Source: Sanguibacter hominis ATCC BAA-789
Lineage (GTDB): Bacteria; Actinomycetota; Actinomycetes; Actinomycetales; Cellulomonadaceae
Assembly (NCBI RefSeq): GCF_012396185.1
Contig: NZ_JAAXOW010000001.1
Coordinates: forward strand, 1,240,001 to 1,304,000
Length of the DNA: 64,000 nt
Direction: 5' to 3'
Part shown: piece after piece, positions 19,828-28,706 of the stretch
Layout of the letters: each line of letters begins with the position of its first letter
How positions within the stretch are numbered: position 1 is the stretch's first letter
Notes under the pieces: model-generated
Databases searched by the model: none
What the model saw: only the letters and a program-made list of their open reading frames with translations
Told to the model about the DNA's origin: nothing
Translations under genes and position numbers: made by a program

Positions 19828-20775
19828 ATGGATTCCCTGTACGACCTGCTACTGCCGATCCAATGGGTTGTCGCCTGGATCATGTACGGGTGCCACTGGC
19901 TCCTGGAGACTCTGGGGATGTCCGCCACGGGCGGCGTGACCTGGGTCCTGTCGATCGTCGGGCTCACCCTCGTCATCCGCACAGCACTGATCCCCCTGTT
20001 CTTCAAGCAGATCCACGCCTCCCGAGGGATGCAGCTGCTCGCCCCGGACATGAAGAAGCTCCAGGACAAGTACGCGAACCGGAAGGACCCCGCGTCGCGC
20101 GAGGCGATGGCCCGCGAGATGCAGGAGCTCTACAAACAGCACAAGACGACGCCGTTCTCGTCCTGCATGCCGATCCTTCTGCAGACTCCGATCTTCTTCG
20201 CTCTCTTCCGCGTCCTCAACGGGCTGCCGGCGATCGCCAGCGGCAAGACGGGTGGCATCGGCCCGATCGATCAGCAGGTCGCGGCGCAGATCGAGTCGTC
20301 GCGCTTCTTCGGCGCGCCTCTCTCTGAGACGTTCCTCAACACGCACGTCAACGAGGTCAAGATCGTCACGGCGATCCTCATCGTCGTCATGTGCATCACG
20401 CAGTTCTTCACCCAGCGCCAGCTGACGATGAAGAACATGCCGCCGTCGGCCCTCGAGGGCCCGACCGCGGCGATGCAGAAGAACATGATGTACTTCCTGC
20501 CGGTGATCTTCGCGATCTCGGGCGTGAACTTCCCGATCGGTGTGCTCGTCTACTGGACGGTCTCGAACCTGTGGTCGATGGGCCAGCAGTTCTACACGAT
20601 CCGCAAGATGCCGACGCCGGGTTCCGAGGCCGCCAAGCGCCTCGAGGCACGCAAGAAGGCGAAGGGCACGCTGCCTGCCGCAGCTGACGCGGCCAGCACG
20701 ACCACTGCCGTGGACGAGAAGCCTGCTGGACAGCGGCAGCAGCCCGTGTCTAAGAAGCGCAAGAAGAAGAAGTGA
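19828..20775 (+). CDS. yidC: Membrane protein insertase YidC
   Basis: 315-residue Oxa1/YidC insertase without the large periplasmic domain of Gram-negatives. Starts with a hydrophobic segment (LLLPIQWVVAWIMYG), then WVLSIVGLTLVIRTALIPLFF. The conserved Arg after helix 1 (here R56) lies in the hydrophilic groove. Helices 3-5 follow near 190-260. The Lys-rich tail ends KKRKKKK, typical for ribosome contact. GGAG lies about nine bases before the ATG. Confidence 0.97.
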   Translation: MDSLYDLLLPIQWVVAWIMYGCHWLLETLGMSATGGVTWVLSIVGLTLVIRTALIPLFFKQIHASRGMQLLAPDMKKLQDKYANRKDPASREAMAREMQELYKQHKTTPFSSCMPILLQTPIFFALFRVLNGLPAIASGKTGGIGPIDQQVAAQIESSRFFGAPLSETFLNTHVNEVKIVTAILIVVMCITQFFTQRQLTMKNMPPSALEGPTAAMQKNMMYFLPVIFAISGVNFPIGVLVYWTVSNLWSMGQQFYTIRKMPTPGSEAAKRLEARKKAKGTLPAAADAASTTTAVDEKPAGQRQQPVSKKRKKKK

Positions 20776-20817
20776 TCGTGACCTCGGCCTCGGCCCACAC
20801 ACCCACAGGAGCATGAC

Positions 20818-21321
20818 GTGACCACGACGCGTAACGAGGAGCCTCGCTCGGCGACCCAGCGGCTCGAGGACGAGGGCGAGATCGCCGCGGACTACCTCGA
20901 GGAGCTTCTCGACATCGCCGACCTCGACGGCGAGATCGACATGGACATCGACCACGGTCGCGCGACTGTGGACATCGTCACCGAGAACGACGGTTCGCTC
21001 TCGCACCTCGCCGGAAAGGACGGTGAGGTGCTGGACGCGCTGCAGGAGCTGACCCGGCTCGCGGTGCAGGCCCGCACCGGAGAGCGGTCGCGTCTGATGC
21101 TCGACATCGGCGGGTACCGCGCGAAGCGCCGCGCTGAGCTGACGGTCGTCGCCGAGAAGGCGATCGAGACGGTCCGCTCCACCGGGGAGGCTCTCGCACT
21201 CGACCCGCTCAACGCGTTCGAGCGCAAGGTCGTGCACGACGTCGTGACCGCTGCCGGTCTCACGAGCGTCTCGTACGGGGTGGACCCGGAGCGCTATATC
21301 GAGATCCAGCCTGCGGGCTGA
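20818..21321 (+). CDS. jag: R3H domain RNA-binding protein Jag/KhpB
   Basis: 167-residue protein with a KH-like region (about 45-95) and a C-terminal R3H domain around 130-150 (LNAFERKVVHDVV). It follows yidC as in most Firmicutes and actinobacteria. KhpB partners with KhpA to bind RNA and affects cell-wall growth in streptococci; a similar role here is inference. GTG start with AGGAG ahead. An ATG five bases upstream is in another frame and stops at once. The N-terminal Jag domain is absent. Confidence 0.93.
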   Translation: MTTTRNEEPRSATQRLEDEGEIAADYLEELLDIADLDGEIDMDIDHGRATVDIVTENDGSLSHLAGKDGEVLDALQELTRLAVQARTGERSRLMLDIGGYRAKRRAELTVVAEKAIETVRSTGEALALDPLNAFERKVVHDVVTAAGLTSVSYGVDPERYIEIQPAG

Positions 21322-21341
21322 GTCACCGCACATACGGTCAG

Positions 21342-21374
21342 GAGCCGCCGCACACCGAGGGTGTTCGGCGGCTC
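21342..21374 (+). terminator. Hairpin terminator after jag
   Basis: 15-bp stem with one mismatch and a GAG loop (21342-21356 with 21360-21374), 20 bases downstream of the jag stop. It probably ends the rpmH-rnpA-yidD-yidC-jag transcript. Confidence 0.75.
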
Positions 21375-21421
21375 TTGGCGTTCCGGAGCGTTCCTCGCGG
21401 ACGGGCGAAGCGTGCAGCGCG

Positions 21422-21435
21422 GTTTCACGTGAAAC
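21422..21435. promoter_or_regulatory. parS site 1
   Basis: GTTTCACGTGAAAC, exact core of the ParB centromere palindrome, intergenic. Confidence 0.95.
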
Positions 21436-21740
21436 ACTCCCGTCGCGTTCTGCCCGCGCCCCGTGCAGGTCGGTGCCCCTGATAGCAATGTTCCTGCGGG
21501 TTCGACGTCTCTGGTCGAGGTGGCGGGTGCGGCTGGATATGTGTGTTGGTCTGCGGGACTGGAACCGCTGGACGGGAACCGACGGTGGTTAGACGGGCAA
21601 GAGCTACGTCGTGGCCAGAGGCCGGCGCCCGCAACTGTGGATGTGGCCCCGTCCCTCCGAGTGCGATCGGTCGTTGGTGTGGGCGAGTGCAGTTTGTAGG
21701 TGGCCGATGTCATCACCGCTGCCCCTCGGCCGCCGACGTG

Positions 21741-21754
21741 GTTTCACGTGAAAC
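21741..21754. promoter_or_regulatory. parS site 2
   Basis: GTTTCACGTGAAAC, exact, intergenic, 319 bases from site 1. Confidence 0.95.
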
Positions 21755-22205
21755 TGGGTTGGGCAGCGACCTGGTCCGACTCCCACCCACCGAGCTGAGG
21801 TCCCGCAGCGGGAGCCGGCGCCGATGGCCCGCACATGTCTGCGCCGGGGTTTTGAGCCCGCGGATGGCTCGGGCTCGCTACTCGGTCCGGTGTGGCTGGG
21901 TGGTCCACTACGTGTGTGCTTGATGGCACAGTCACTGTCTCGGAGTCGCGCAATCCTCCGGCAGGAGCGTAGAGGGCTAGGGGAGAGCTAGGCGGAGCGC
22001 GGGTTCAAGGGGCGCCGGTCTGGCTGGCGTTGGATTCCGCCGGGCGGCTTGCGTGCGCCGCCCCCCTGCGTCCCGGTCGAGAGCGCGGTGCGCCCACAGG
22101 GATCGCAAGCGCCGCGCCCGCGCCGAGCAGGTGTGAGCGCAGAGGGCGGTGGTGGATTCGCGATAGCCTTGGACGGTTGTCGGGTTAGCGATGGAGGAAT
22201 GCACT

Positions 22206-22919
22206 GTGACCGAAGATCGAGGCCCGGACGGCGTCTCCGTTTCACGTGAAACGGAGGAGCCTGACGCGACGGCTCCGGCGACGGACGTCGTGGACGCAGA
22301 CCTCGACCTCGCCATGGTACGGGAGTACTTCGGCAGTGCTTATGAGCCCGTCGAGGCCTTCCACGACATGCTCGTCGCACACGGTGAGGAGCGAGGACTC
22401 ATCGGCCCTCGTGAGCTCGATCGGCTGTGGACCCGTCACCTTCTCAACTCCGCTGCGGTCGTGCCCTTCCTCCCGCCGTCGGGAATGATCGTGGACCTCG
22501 GCTCAGGCGCCGGTCTGCCGGGCATCGTGGTCGCGGCGATGCTGCCAGAGGCTCAGGTCGTCTTGGTCGAGCCCATGGAGCGGCGGTGCATCTGGCTTGC
22601 CGAGGTGATCGCGAAGCTCGGGCTCACCAATGTCGAGGTCCGGCGTGGTCGGGCCGAGGAGTTCCACGGGGCCTTCGAGGCGGACGCGGTCACGGCCCGT
22701 GCTGTTGCTGCGCTCGACAAGCTAGGTCGTTGGGCTTTCCCGCTGCTGCGCCGTGACGGCGTCCTGGTGGCTCTCAAGGGGCGGTCGGCAAGCGAGGAGA
22801 TCGCCGCCGCGACCAAGGTCCTCAGGCGCTATGGCGCTACTGACGCCGAGGTGCTGGCGGCCGGTACGCTTCCGGGGGTGGCCACGACGACAGTCGTGCG
22901 CGCTACCCGTACCCGGTGA
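22206..22919 (+). CDS. rsmG: 16S rRNA (guanine527-N7)-methyltransferase RsmG
   Basis: 237-residue SAM-dependent methyltransferase that modifies G527 of 16S rRNA; its loss gives low-level streptomycin resistance. SAM motif IVDLGSGAGLPGIVVA is near residues 95-110, and VEPMERRCIWLAEV, RAVAALDKL and PLLRRDGVLVALKG follow. GGAGGA (22193-22198) seven bases ahead selects the GTG at 22206 over the ATG that overlaps the ribosome site. parS site 3 lies inside codons 12-16. Confidence 0.96.
   Translation: MTEDRGPDGVSVSRETEEPDATAPATDVVDADLDLAMVREYFGSAYEPVEAFHDMLVAHGEERGLIGPRELDRLWTRHLLNSAAVVPFLPPSGMIVDLGSGAGLPGIVVAAMLPEAQVVLVEPMERRCIWLAEVIAKLGLTNVEVRRGRAEEFHGAFEADAVTARAVAALDKLGRWAFPLLRRDGVLVALKGRSASEEIAAATKVLRRYGATDAEVLAAGTLPGVATTTVVRATRTR
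22239..22252. promoter_or_regulatory. parS site 3 (inside rsmG)
   Basis: GTTTCACGTGAAAC within a longer perfect 22-base palindrome (22235-22256). Read in frame as VSRET by rsmG. Confidence 0.95.
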
Positions 22920-23001
22920 AGCGAGCTCCACGCGCGAGCGGTCCGTCCGCAAGGCGACGTACGACTAGGGCAGCACGACGCTGCGAAGAGAGGACACATC
23001 C

Positions 23002-24033
23002 GTGACGCTCGGTGCACCAGCTCCTGGGGACGGCGAGATCGACGCGGTTTCACGTGAAACCACGCACGAAGACGTCCGACGCGCAGCCCTGCTCGACGTC
23101 GTCCCGGACTTCTCGGAGGACACGCCCCTCGCTGCTCAGCTCGCACTTGACTCACGCCGGCGGATCGAGCTGCGCGGCCGGAAGTTCGCCAAGCCTGCAT
23201 CCACCAAGATCATCACCATCGCCAACCAGAAGGGTGGGGTCGGCAAGACGACGACGACCGTCAACCTGGCCGCGAGCCTCGCCCAGTCGGGGCTCAACGT
23301 CCTGGTCATCGACAACGATCCGCAGGGCAACGCGTCCACCGCACTGGGAATCGATCATCGTTCAGGCACTCCCTCTGTCTACGAGGTGCTCGTCGACGAG
23401 ATGCCGATGGCGCAGGTCGTGCAGGTCAGCCCGGAGATACCGACGCTGTGGTGTGTCCCCGCAACTCTCGACCTCTCAGGCGCAGAGATCGAGCTCGTCT
23501 CTCTTGTTTCACGTGAAACCCGGCTCCGTCGCGCCCTCGATGACTATCTCGCTCACCGCGACGCGACAGGGGAGCCGCGCCTCGACTATGTGCTGGTCGA
23601 CTGCCCCCCGAGCCTCGGGCTGCTCACGGTCAACGCGTTCGTCACGGGGCGCGAGGTGCTCATCCCGATCCAGTGCGAGTACTACGCGCTGGAAGGCCTG
23701 AGCCAGCTCCTCAAGACGATCGAGATGATCCAGTCGCACCTGAACCGAGGGCTGCACGTCTCGACGATCCTGCTGACGATGTACGACGGACGGACGAACC
23801 TCGCCCAGCAGGTTGCCGCCGAGGTTCGCGAACACTTCCCGGCCCAGACGTTGCGGACCAGCATCCCGCGGTCGGTCCGTGTCTCCGAGGCCCCGAGCTA
23901 CGGGCAGACCGTGATGACCTACGACCCCAACTCGACAGGCGCCCTCGCCTACCTCGAGGCAGCCCGAGAGATCACCGAGCGCGTCGCGGCTGCTGACCGC
24001 GCTGCCGAGCACCACCACCAGGAGAACGCATGA
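23002..24033 (+). CDS. parA: Chromosome-partitioning ATPase ParA (Soj)
   Basis: 343-residue Walker-type ATPase that moves ParB-parS complexes over the nucleoid. The deviant P-loop KGGVGKTT is at 77-84, preceded by a 70-residue N-terminal extension. [12 protein letters not shown] and [17 protein letters not shown] complete the ATP site. GTG start at 23002. Two parS sites lie inside the gene (codons 16-20 and 169-173). Stop overlaps parB (ATGA). Confidence 0.97.
   Translation: MTLGAPAPGDGEIDAVSRETTHEDVRRAALLDVVPDFSEDTPLAAQLALDSRRRIELRGRKFAKPASTKIITIANQKGGVGKTTTTVNLAASLAQSGLNVLVIDNDPQGNASTALGIDHRSGTPSVYEVLVDEMPMAQVVQVSPEIPTLWCVPATLDLSGAEIELVSLVSRETRLRRALDDYLAHRDATGEPRLDYVLVDCPPSLGLLTVNAFVTGREVLIPIQCEYYALEGLSQLLKTIEMIQSHLNRGLHVSTILLTMYDGRTNLAQQVAAEVREHFPAQTLRTSIPRSVRVSEAPSYGQTVMTYDPNSTGALAYLEAAREITERVAAADRAAEHHHQENA
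23047..23060. promoter_or_regulatory. parS site 4 (inside parA 5' end)
   Basis: GTTTCACGTGAAAC, exact, extended to a 16-base palindrome (23046-23061); read in frame as VSRET, residues 16-20 of ParA. Confidence 0.95.
23506..23519. promoter_or_regulatory. parS site 5 (inside parA)
   Basis: GTTTCACGTGAAAC, exact; read in frame as VSRET, residues 169-173 of ParA. Confidence 0.95.
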
Positions 24034-25163
24034 GCGAGAAGCGGCGAGGTCTCGGCCGAGGGCTGGGTGCCCTGATCCCCACGACGTCGGACGCCGAGCG
24101 CCCTGTCGACGTCTTCTTCGCGGGCGGTGCAGGAACCGGGGTGGCGAGCGACGTGCTCAGCCCTCGGTCGGCTGTCGACACCTCGGATGAAGACCCGGGT
24201 TCACACGCAGCTGCTCCTGAGGCCCTTGACGGGGCTCAGGGCGCCACGGACGCTCCCAGGGGGAGTGCTGCCCCGACACGGCCGGAACGCGGCCGTACGC
24301 GCCAGCGTGGGACCGGGGAGGAGCTCGTTCCCGTCCCCGGCGCGACCTTCGCCGAGATCCCGCTCGACTCCATCCGCCCGAACTCCCGCCAGCCGCGCAC
24401 GGTGTTCGCGGAAGAAGAGCTCAACGAGCTCGTCGGATCGATCACCGAGATCGGCGTCCTCCAGCCCATCGTCGTGCGTCCTGACCCGTCCGGTACGAGC
24501 GAGTACGAGCTCATCATGGGCGAGCGGCGATGGCGTGCCTCTCGGGAGGCCGGCCTCACAACGATCCCGGCGATCGTCCGTGAGACCGAGGACACCGATC
24601 TCCTTCGTGACGCCCTCCTCGAGAATCTCCACCGCGCCGCGCTCAACCCCCTCGAAGAGGCTGCTGCATACCAGCAGCTCCTCGACGACTTCGGCTGCAC
24701 CCACGAGGAGCTTGCGACCCGCATCTCGCGATCGCGCCCGCAGATCTCCAACACCCTGCGTTTGCTCAAGCTCCCAGCTCTCGTGCAGCGACGTGTGGCG
24801 GCCGGCGTGCTGTCCGCAGGACACGCGCGCGCTCTCCTGGGCCTCCAGGACGCTGCCGCGATCGAGCGCCTCGCTCAGCGCATCGTCGCCGAGGGTCTCT
24901 CGGTTCGAGCGACCGAGGAGGTCGTCGCACTGGGTGGCCTCGACGGCGAGGAGCGCAAGCCCCGCAAGCCCCGCCCGGGAACGCGATCGGCCGCGATCGA
25001 CGAGCTCGCGTCGCGCCTCTCCGACAGGTTCGAGACTCGCGTCAAGGTCGACCTCGGCCGGTCCAAGGGCAAGATGACGATCGAGTTCGCCTCCGTCGAG
25101 GACCTCAACCGCATCCTCGACGTGCTGGCCCCTGACGACCCCGGTCTGCTGCGCAAGAGATGA
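24030..25163 (+). CDS. parB: Chromosome-partitioning protein ParB (Spo0J)
   Basis: 377-residue CTP-dependent DNA clamp that loads at parS and spreads. The N-terminus has a ParA-contacting basic start ([14 protein letters not shown]). The ParB domain begins about 110 ([14 protein letters not shown]) with the CTP/arch motif GERRWRAS near 168. HTH is [20 protein letters not shown]. The dimerisation domain ends near GLLRKR. A poorly conserved, Ala/Gly-rich linker occupies about 30-105. Coupled to parA by ATGA; an operon-ending hairpin follows. Confidence 0.97.
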   Translation: MSEKRRGLGRGLGALIPTTSDAERPVDVFFAGGAGTGVASDVLSPRSAVDTSDEDPGSHAAAPEALDGAQGATDAPRGSAAPTRPERGRTRQRGTGEELVPVPGATFAEIPLDSIRPNSRQPRTVFAEEELNELVGSITEIGVLQPIVVRPDPSGTSEYELIMGERRWRASREAGLTTIPAIVRETEDTDLLRDALLENLHRAALNPLEEAAAYQQLLDDFGCTHEELATRISRSRPQISNTLRLLKLPALVQRRVAAGVLSAGHARALLGLQDAAAIERLAQRIVAEGLSVRATEEVVALGGLDGEERKPRKPRPGTRSAAIDELASRLSDRFETRVKVDLGRSKGKMTIEFASVEDLNRILDVLAPDDPGLLRKR

Positions 25164-25177
25164 CCCTAGACAGCAAA

Positions 25178-25209
25178 GAGGCCCGGACACCATGCGGTGT
25201 CCGGGCCTC
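25178..25209. terminator. Bidirectional terminator between parB and trxA
   Basis: Perfect 14-bp stem (25178-25191 with 25196-25209) with ATGC loop, placed between convergent parB and trxA. Confidence 0.88.
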
Positions 25210-25224
25210 CTTCGTCTCGGGGGA

Positions 25225-25548
25225 TCAGGCGAGGATCGACTCGATCTCCTGCACGAGAGCGGGCTTCGGGCGCCCGCCGACGACGGACTTCACGAGCTCG
25301 CCGCCCTGGTAGAAGTTCATCGTCGGGATCGACACGATGCCGTAGCGGGCCGTGATCTGCGGGTTGGCGTCCGTGTCGAGCTTCACGACCCGGATACGTC
25401 CTTCATAGACGTCCGAGAGCTCTTCGAGGATGGGACCGACCTGCCTGCATGGACCGCACCACTCCGCCCAGAAGTCCACCAGCACGGGCACGTCGGAGCC
25501 CAGGACCTCGGCGTCGAACGTCGCGTCGGTGACGGGAGTGGTAGGCAT
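25225..25548 (-). CDS. trxA: Thioredoxin
   Basis: 107-residue thioredoxin, reduces protein disulfides. Active site WCGPC at 30-34, cis-Pro motif SIPTMNFYQGG near 70-80. Start is the ATG at 25548, whose A overlaps the last base of the trxB stop (TGATG), with AGGAGGTC upstream inside trxB. Confidence 0.97.
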   Translation of the reverse strand: MPTTPVTDATFDAEVLGSDVPVLVDFWAEWCGPCRQVGPILEELSDVYEGRIRVVKLDTDANPQITARYGIVSIPTMNFYQGGELVKSVVGGRPKPALVQEIESILA

Positions 25549-26525
25549 CAGACCTCCTGAGCGATGGTGAGGGCGGCGTCGTCGAGAGCAGCGAGGTAGT
25601 GCTGCGCGTCGAGAGCGGCAGAACAACCCGTGCCCGCGGCGGTGATCGCCTGACGGTACGTGTGGTCTACGGCGTCGCCGCACGCGAAGACACCAGGCAG
25701 GTTGGTGCGGGTGCTACGACCCTCCACCTTGATGTAGCCGGCGTCGTCCAGGTCGACCTGGCCGACGAGAAGCTCGGTGCGCGGCTCGTGACCGATCGCG
25801 ACGAAGAGCGCCGTCGCGTCCAGAGTCGACTCCTCGCCCGTCACGGTGTCCCGGAGGACGACGGACTCCACGCGGTTCTCGCCCACGATGCCGACCACCT
25901 CAGAGTTCCAGGCGAACGAGATCTTCGGATCGTTCAACGCCCGGTCAGCCATGATCTTCGAAGCGCGCAGCTCGTCGCGGCGGTGGACCATCGTCACCTT
26001 CGAGCCGAAGCGCGTGAGGAACGTCGCCTCCTCGACCGCCGAGTCGCCGCCACCGACGACCGCGATGTGCTGGTCCTTGAAGAAGAACCCGTCGCACGTC
26101 GCACACCAGGACACACCCCTGCCCGAGAGGCGGTCCTCGTCGGGAAGGCCGAGCCGCCGGTAGGCCGAACCTGTCGCGAGGATCACCGCGCGAGCGCGGT
26201 ACGTGTCGCCGTTGCCGGTCTCGATGACCTTGACCGGACCGGTCAGGTCGACCGACGTTGCATCGTCCCACTCGACCTTGGCGCCGAACTTCTCCGCCTG
26301 CTCCTGCATGTTGGACATGAGCTCAGGGCCCATGACCCCACCGGGGAACCCGGGGAAGTTCTCGACCTCGGTGGTGTTCATGAGCGCGCCGCCCGCAGTC
26401 ACGGAACCCGCGAGCACGAGCGGGGCCAGGCCAGCACGGGCGGCGTACACGGCGGCCGTGTAGCCGGCAGGGCCGGATCCGATGATGACGACGTCCAGGA
26501 CGTCTCCGGTCGACTCGAGGCTCAC
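25548..26525 (-). CDS. trxB: Thioredoxin-disulfide reductase
   Basis: 325-residue FAD/NADPH flavoenzyme that reduces thioredoxin. FAD motif GSGPAG (16-21), redox pair CATC (141-144) and NADPH motif VGGGDSA near 157-163. The C-terminal FAD motif is [13 protein letters not shown] start with GGAG ahead. Directly coupled to trxA. The sigM gene often found next to it in actinobacteria is absent. Confidence 0.97.
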   Translation of the reverse strand: MSLESTGDVLDVVIIGSGPAGYTAAVYAARAGLAPLVLAGSVTAGGALMNTTEVENFPGFPGGVMGPELMSNMQEQAEKFGAKVEWDDATSVDLTGPVKVIETGNGDTYRARAVILATGSAYRRLGLPDEDRLSGRGVSWCATCDGFFFKDQHIAVVGGGDSAVEEATFLTRFGSKVTMVHRRDELRASKIMADRALNDPKISFAWNSEVVGIVGENRVESVVLRDTVTGEESTLDATALFVAIGHEPRTELLVGQVDLDDAGYIKVEGRSTRTNLPGVFACGDAVDHTYRQAITAAGTGCSAALDAQHYLAALDDAALTIAQEV

Positions 26526-26607
26526 GCAGTTCTCCAGGTGGTGTCGTTGTGATGGTGCTGCACGGTGAACGCCTCCGCGCGCGGGTCTGTTCCCGGTCCG
26601 GGAAGGG

Positions 26608-28530
26608 TCAGGTCAGCGAGATCTCGCGCAGCTCGACGCGGTTCTCGCCGGAGGCGGTTGCTGGCAGCTCGGTGAACCAGAGCACGATCCACTCGGTCTC
26701 GACCGGCGCGCTCAGGGTGATCTCGAGCTCCTCCTGGAGAGGGCCGCTGTAGAGCGGCTCACCCTTGTCGGGGGTATCAGGATCCACTGCACGGATCTCG
26801 ACCTTGCCGCCCGTGTTGTTGGTGCTCAGGTAGACCGAGGAGACGACGGACGCCTGCTCGAGCTTGACGGCGTAGCCGACGCCACGCTTGTTCATCCCGG
26901 CGAAGACGTTGGACTTGTAGGTCCGCGTGAACCAGAACGTGGTCGGGTCGAGGTCGATCGCGCGGTCGACGGCCTCCGGGTGCTCATTGTCGTCCCCGTC
27001 CGGGTCGAGCTGGCGTGCGGAGTCGATGATGGGGGCGACCGTGCTGGGCGTGTCGGTGGGACCGCCCGCTGCGCCGGGGGAGGGGACCGCGGCGGTCGGC
27101 AGCGGGCGCTCGCCGTCGGACTGACCGAACGGGTTGGGGAAGCCCCCGCGCAGCTGGGTGACAGCAGACGTCAGCCCGATGACCACGAGCACGAAGACGA
27201 GGGACAGGCTCAGTGCTGTCGGGTTGAACCGGAAGCGCTTGAGCTCCTGCGGGTTCCGCCGGACGTCCTCGAACGAGACAGGCGTGGTGTCGTGCGCAGA
27301 CGGGGCGGACGTGCGGGGAGCCGCCGTGCGGGTCGACGCCGCAGCGCTGACGGGCTGCGCACCCCCGCCCTGCCCCGGGCGAGACGAGACCCGCACAGGA
27401 GCGGCTCCCGCTGCCGCGCCGGTCGGCGTGACAGAGGGGACGGGCGCCGCCGCACCGCCAGCAGCGGGAGCGCCCGACTGCGCGGCCGCCGCTACGGCGC
27501 CCGGCACCGCCCCGGCAGCACCGGGCGCGCTGGCAGCACCGGCCGTTCCAGCCGCAGCTGCGCCTGCGGCCGCGGCACCACGGACGCTCGTTCTCCGCAC
27601 GGGGATCCGCGGGGGTGCAGGCGGTGCGGCGGGCGGCGGAGTGCCCGGAGGCCGTCCGCCGGTCGAGCCAGGCACTGCGCGCACGGACTGCCGCACCGGG
27701 GGCTTCGGGGGGGTGTCAGGCGTCATGTCGGTCGAGACCTTCGTGTCGGTCGGGTCGCCTTCGGCGGCGTCGGTGAGGCCGGTCGGGGCGAACAGCTGAG
27801 GTTCGGGGACGTCGATCGCGTCCCAGGGGGCGAGGTCGCGTGCAGCCTGCTCGGGGTCGCGGATGCCGCCCGTGCGGGTCGTGAGCGTGTCACGGACCAG
27901 GAGGACGAGGTGGGGGTCGGCACCGTCGAGCGAGTCGAGGTCGGCAAGCTCTGCCTCGGGGACGGGTGGCGGCGTCGTCCACCGGCCGGTGAGCATGTAC
28001 GCGAGCAGACGGGCGAGCCCGACCGCGTCGGCGCGCGGACGGGTCAGCTCGCCCACGTGAGGAACGAGAGCCCCGTCGAGCCCGAGCCCCGTGAGGTGGA
28101 CGTGGTTGTCCTTCACGCGCACAGCCTCGGGGCGGAGATGCCCGTGGTGGACGCCGCGGTGCTCGGCGACCGCGAGAGCAGACGCGAGCTCGCCGATGAT
28201 CGAGCGGCCCTGCTCGGGTGTGAGGGGCCCTGCGGCGAGGATGGCGGTGAGCGGCTGCCCGACGTGCGTCTCCGTGACGACGTAGCCGAGGTCGCCCACG
28301 TCGCCCACGTCGAGGACGCGGGTGAGGCGCGGATCGGCGACGAGAGAGGCGCGGCGAGCCTCGTCGAGGGCTGCGGTGCGTCGCGGGCCCGACACGAGCG
28401 ACACGTGCACGAGCCTGCCCAGAATCTGGTCCTCCGCGGTCCAGCACGCGAGCTCGGCGATGTCGGACGGCACGGGGTCCTGGAGCACGTAACGCTCAGC
28501 GAGGACATCCCCGCGGGTCAGGTCGGTCAC
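26608..28530 (-). CDS. MviN-type pseudokinase with discoidin-like C-terminus
   Basis: 640 residues. The N-terminal kinase-like fold lacks key catalytic residues: the HRD region reads HHGHLRPE and the DFG region LTGLGLDG, so it is a pseudokinase. A Pro/Ala-rich linker (about 255-410) leads to one membrane helix near 438-460. An extracytoplasmic galactose-binding/discoidin-like domain ends the protein ([16 protein letters not shown]). In M. tuberculosis this whole module is fused to MurJ in MviN (Rv3910) and recruits FhaA to regulate peptidoglycan synthesis. Here it is a separate gene behind murJ. GGAGGGA precedes the GTG at 28530. Confidence 0.88.
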   Translation of the reverse strand: MTDLTRGDVLAERYVLQDPVPSDIAELACWTAEDQILGRLVHVSLVSGPRRTAALDEARRASLVADPRLTRVLDVGDVGDLGYVVTETHVGQPLTAILAAGPLTPEQGRSIIGELASALAVAEHRGVHHGHLRPEAVRVKDNHVHLTGLGLDGALVPHVGELTRPRADAVGLARLLAYMLTGRWTTPPPVPEAELADLDSLDGADPHLVLLVRDTLTTRTGGIRDPEQAARDLAPWDAIDVPEPQLFAPTGLTDAAEGDPTDTKVSTDMTPDTPPKPPVRQSVRAVPGSTGGRPPGTPPPAAPPAPPRIPVRRTSVRGAAAAGAAAAGTAGAASAPGAAGAVPGAVAAAAQSGAPAAGGAAAPVPSVTPTGAAAGAAPVRVSSRPGQGGGAQPVSAAASTRTAAPRTSAPSAHDTTPVSFEDVRRNPQELKRFRFNPTALSLSLVFVLVVIGLTSAVTQLRGGFPNPFGQSDGERPLPTAAVPSPGAAGGPTDTPSTVAPIIDSARQLDPDGDDNEHPEAVDRAIDLDPTTFWFTRTYKSNVFAGMNKRGVGYAVKLEQASVVSSVYLSTNNTGGKVEIRAVDPDTPDKGEPLYSGPLQEELEITLSAPVETEWIVLWFTELPATASGENRVELREISLT

Positions 28531-28706
28531 CAGGCTCCCTCCGGTCGGCACGGTCGACGAAGCGCGACGGCGCAGAACGCCTGCTCCATGCTATGCGGGA
28601 TGCACGGTTCGTCCGGGGACGACGACGGGTCACGTTGGGGAGGACCTGTGCACGTCCCCATGCTCAGGTCGGCAACCGCAGGGGCAGGCCCGCCGCGTCG
28701 GGGAGC

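Larger units (their letters stand above)
21375..22205. other. Long intergenic region with two parS sites
   Basis: About 830 bases before rsmG with no gene I can support; short open frames here lack ribosome sites and normal codon bias. It holds two of the five parS sites, and the rsmG promoter must lie at its right end. The local base composition is noticeably less GC-skewed than in flanking genes. Confidence 0.6.

Noticed and set aside
21375-22205. Short open frames of 60-130 codons between jag and rsmG
   Set aside because: No ribosome sites, no codon bias, overlapping each other on both strands.
26080-26130. Possible sigM or other gene between trxB and the pseudokinase
   Set aside because: The only gap is 82 bases, at 26526-26607; there is no room for a sigma factor.
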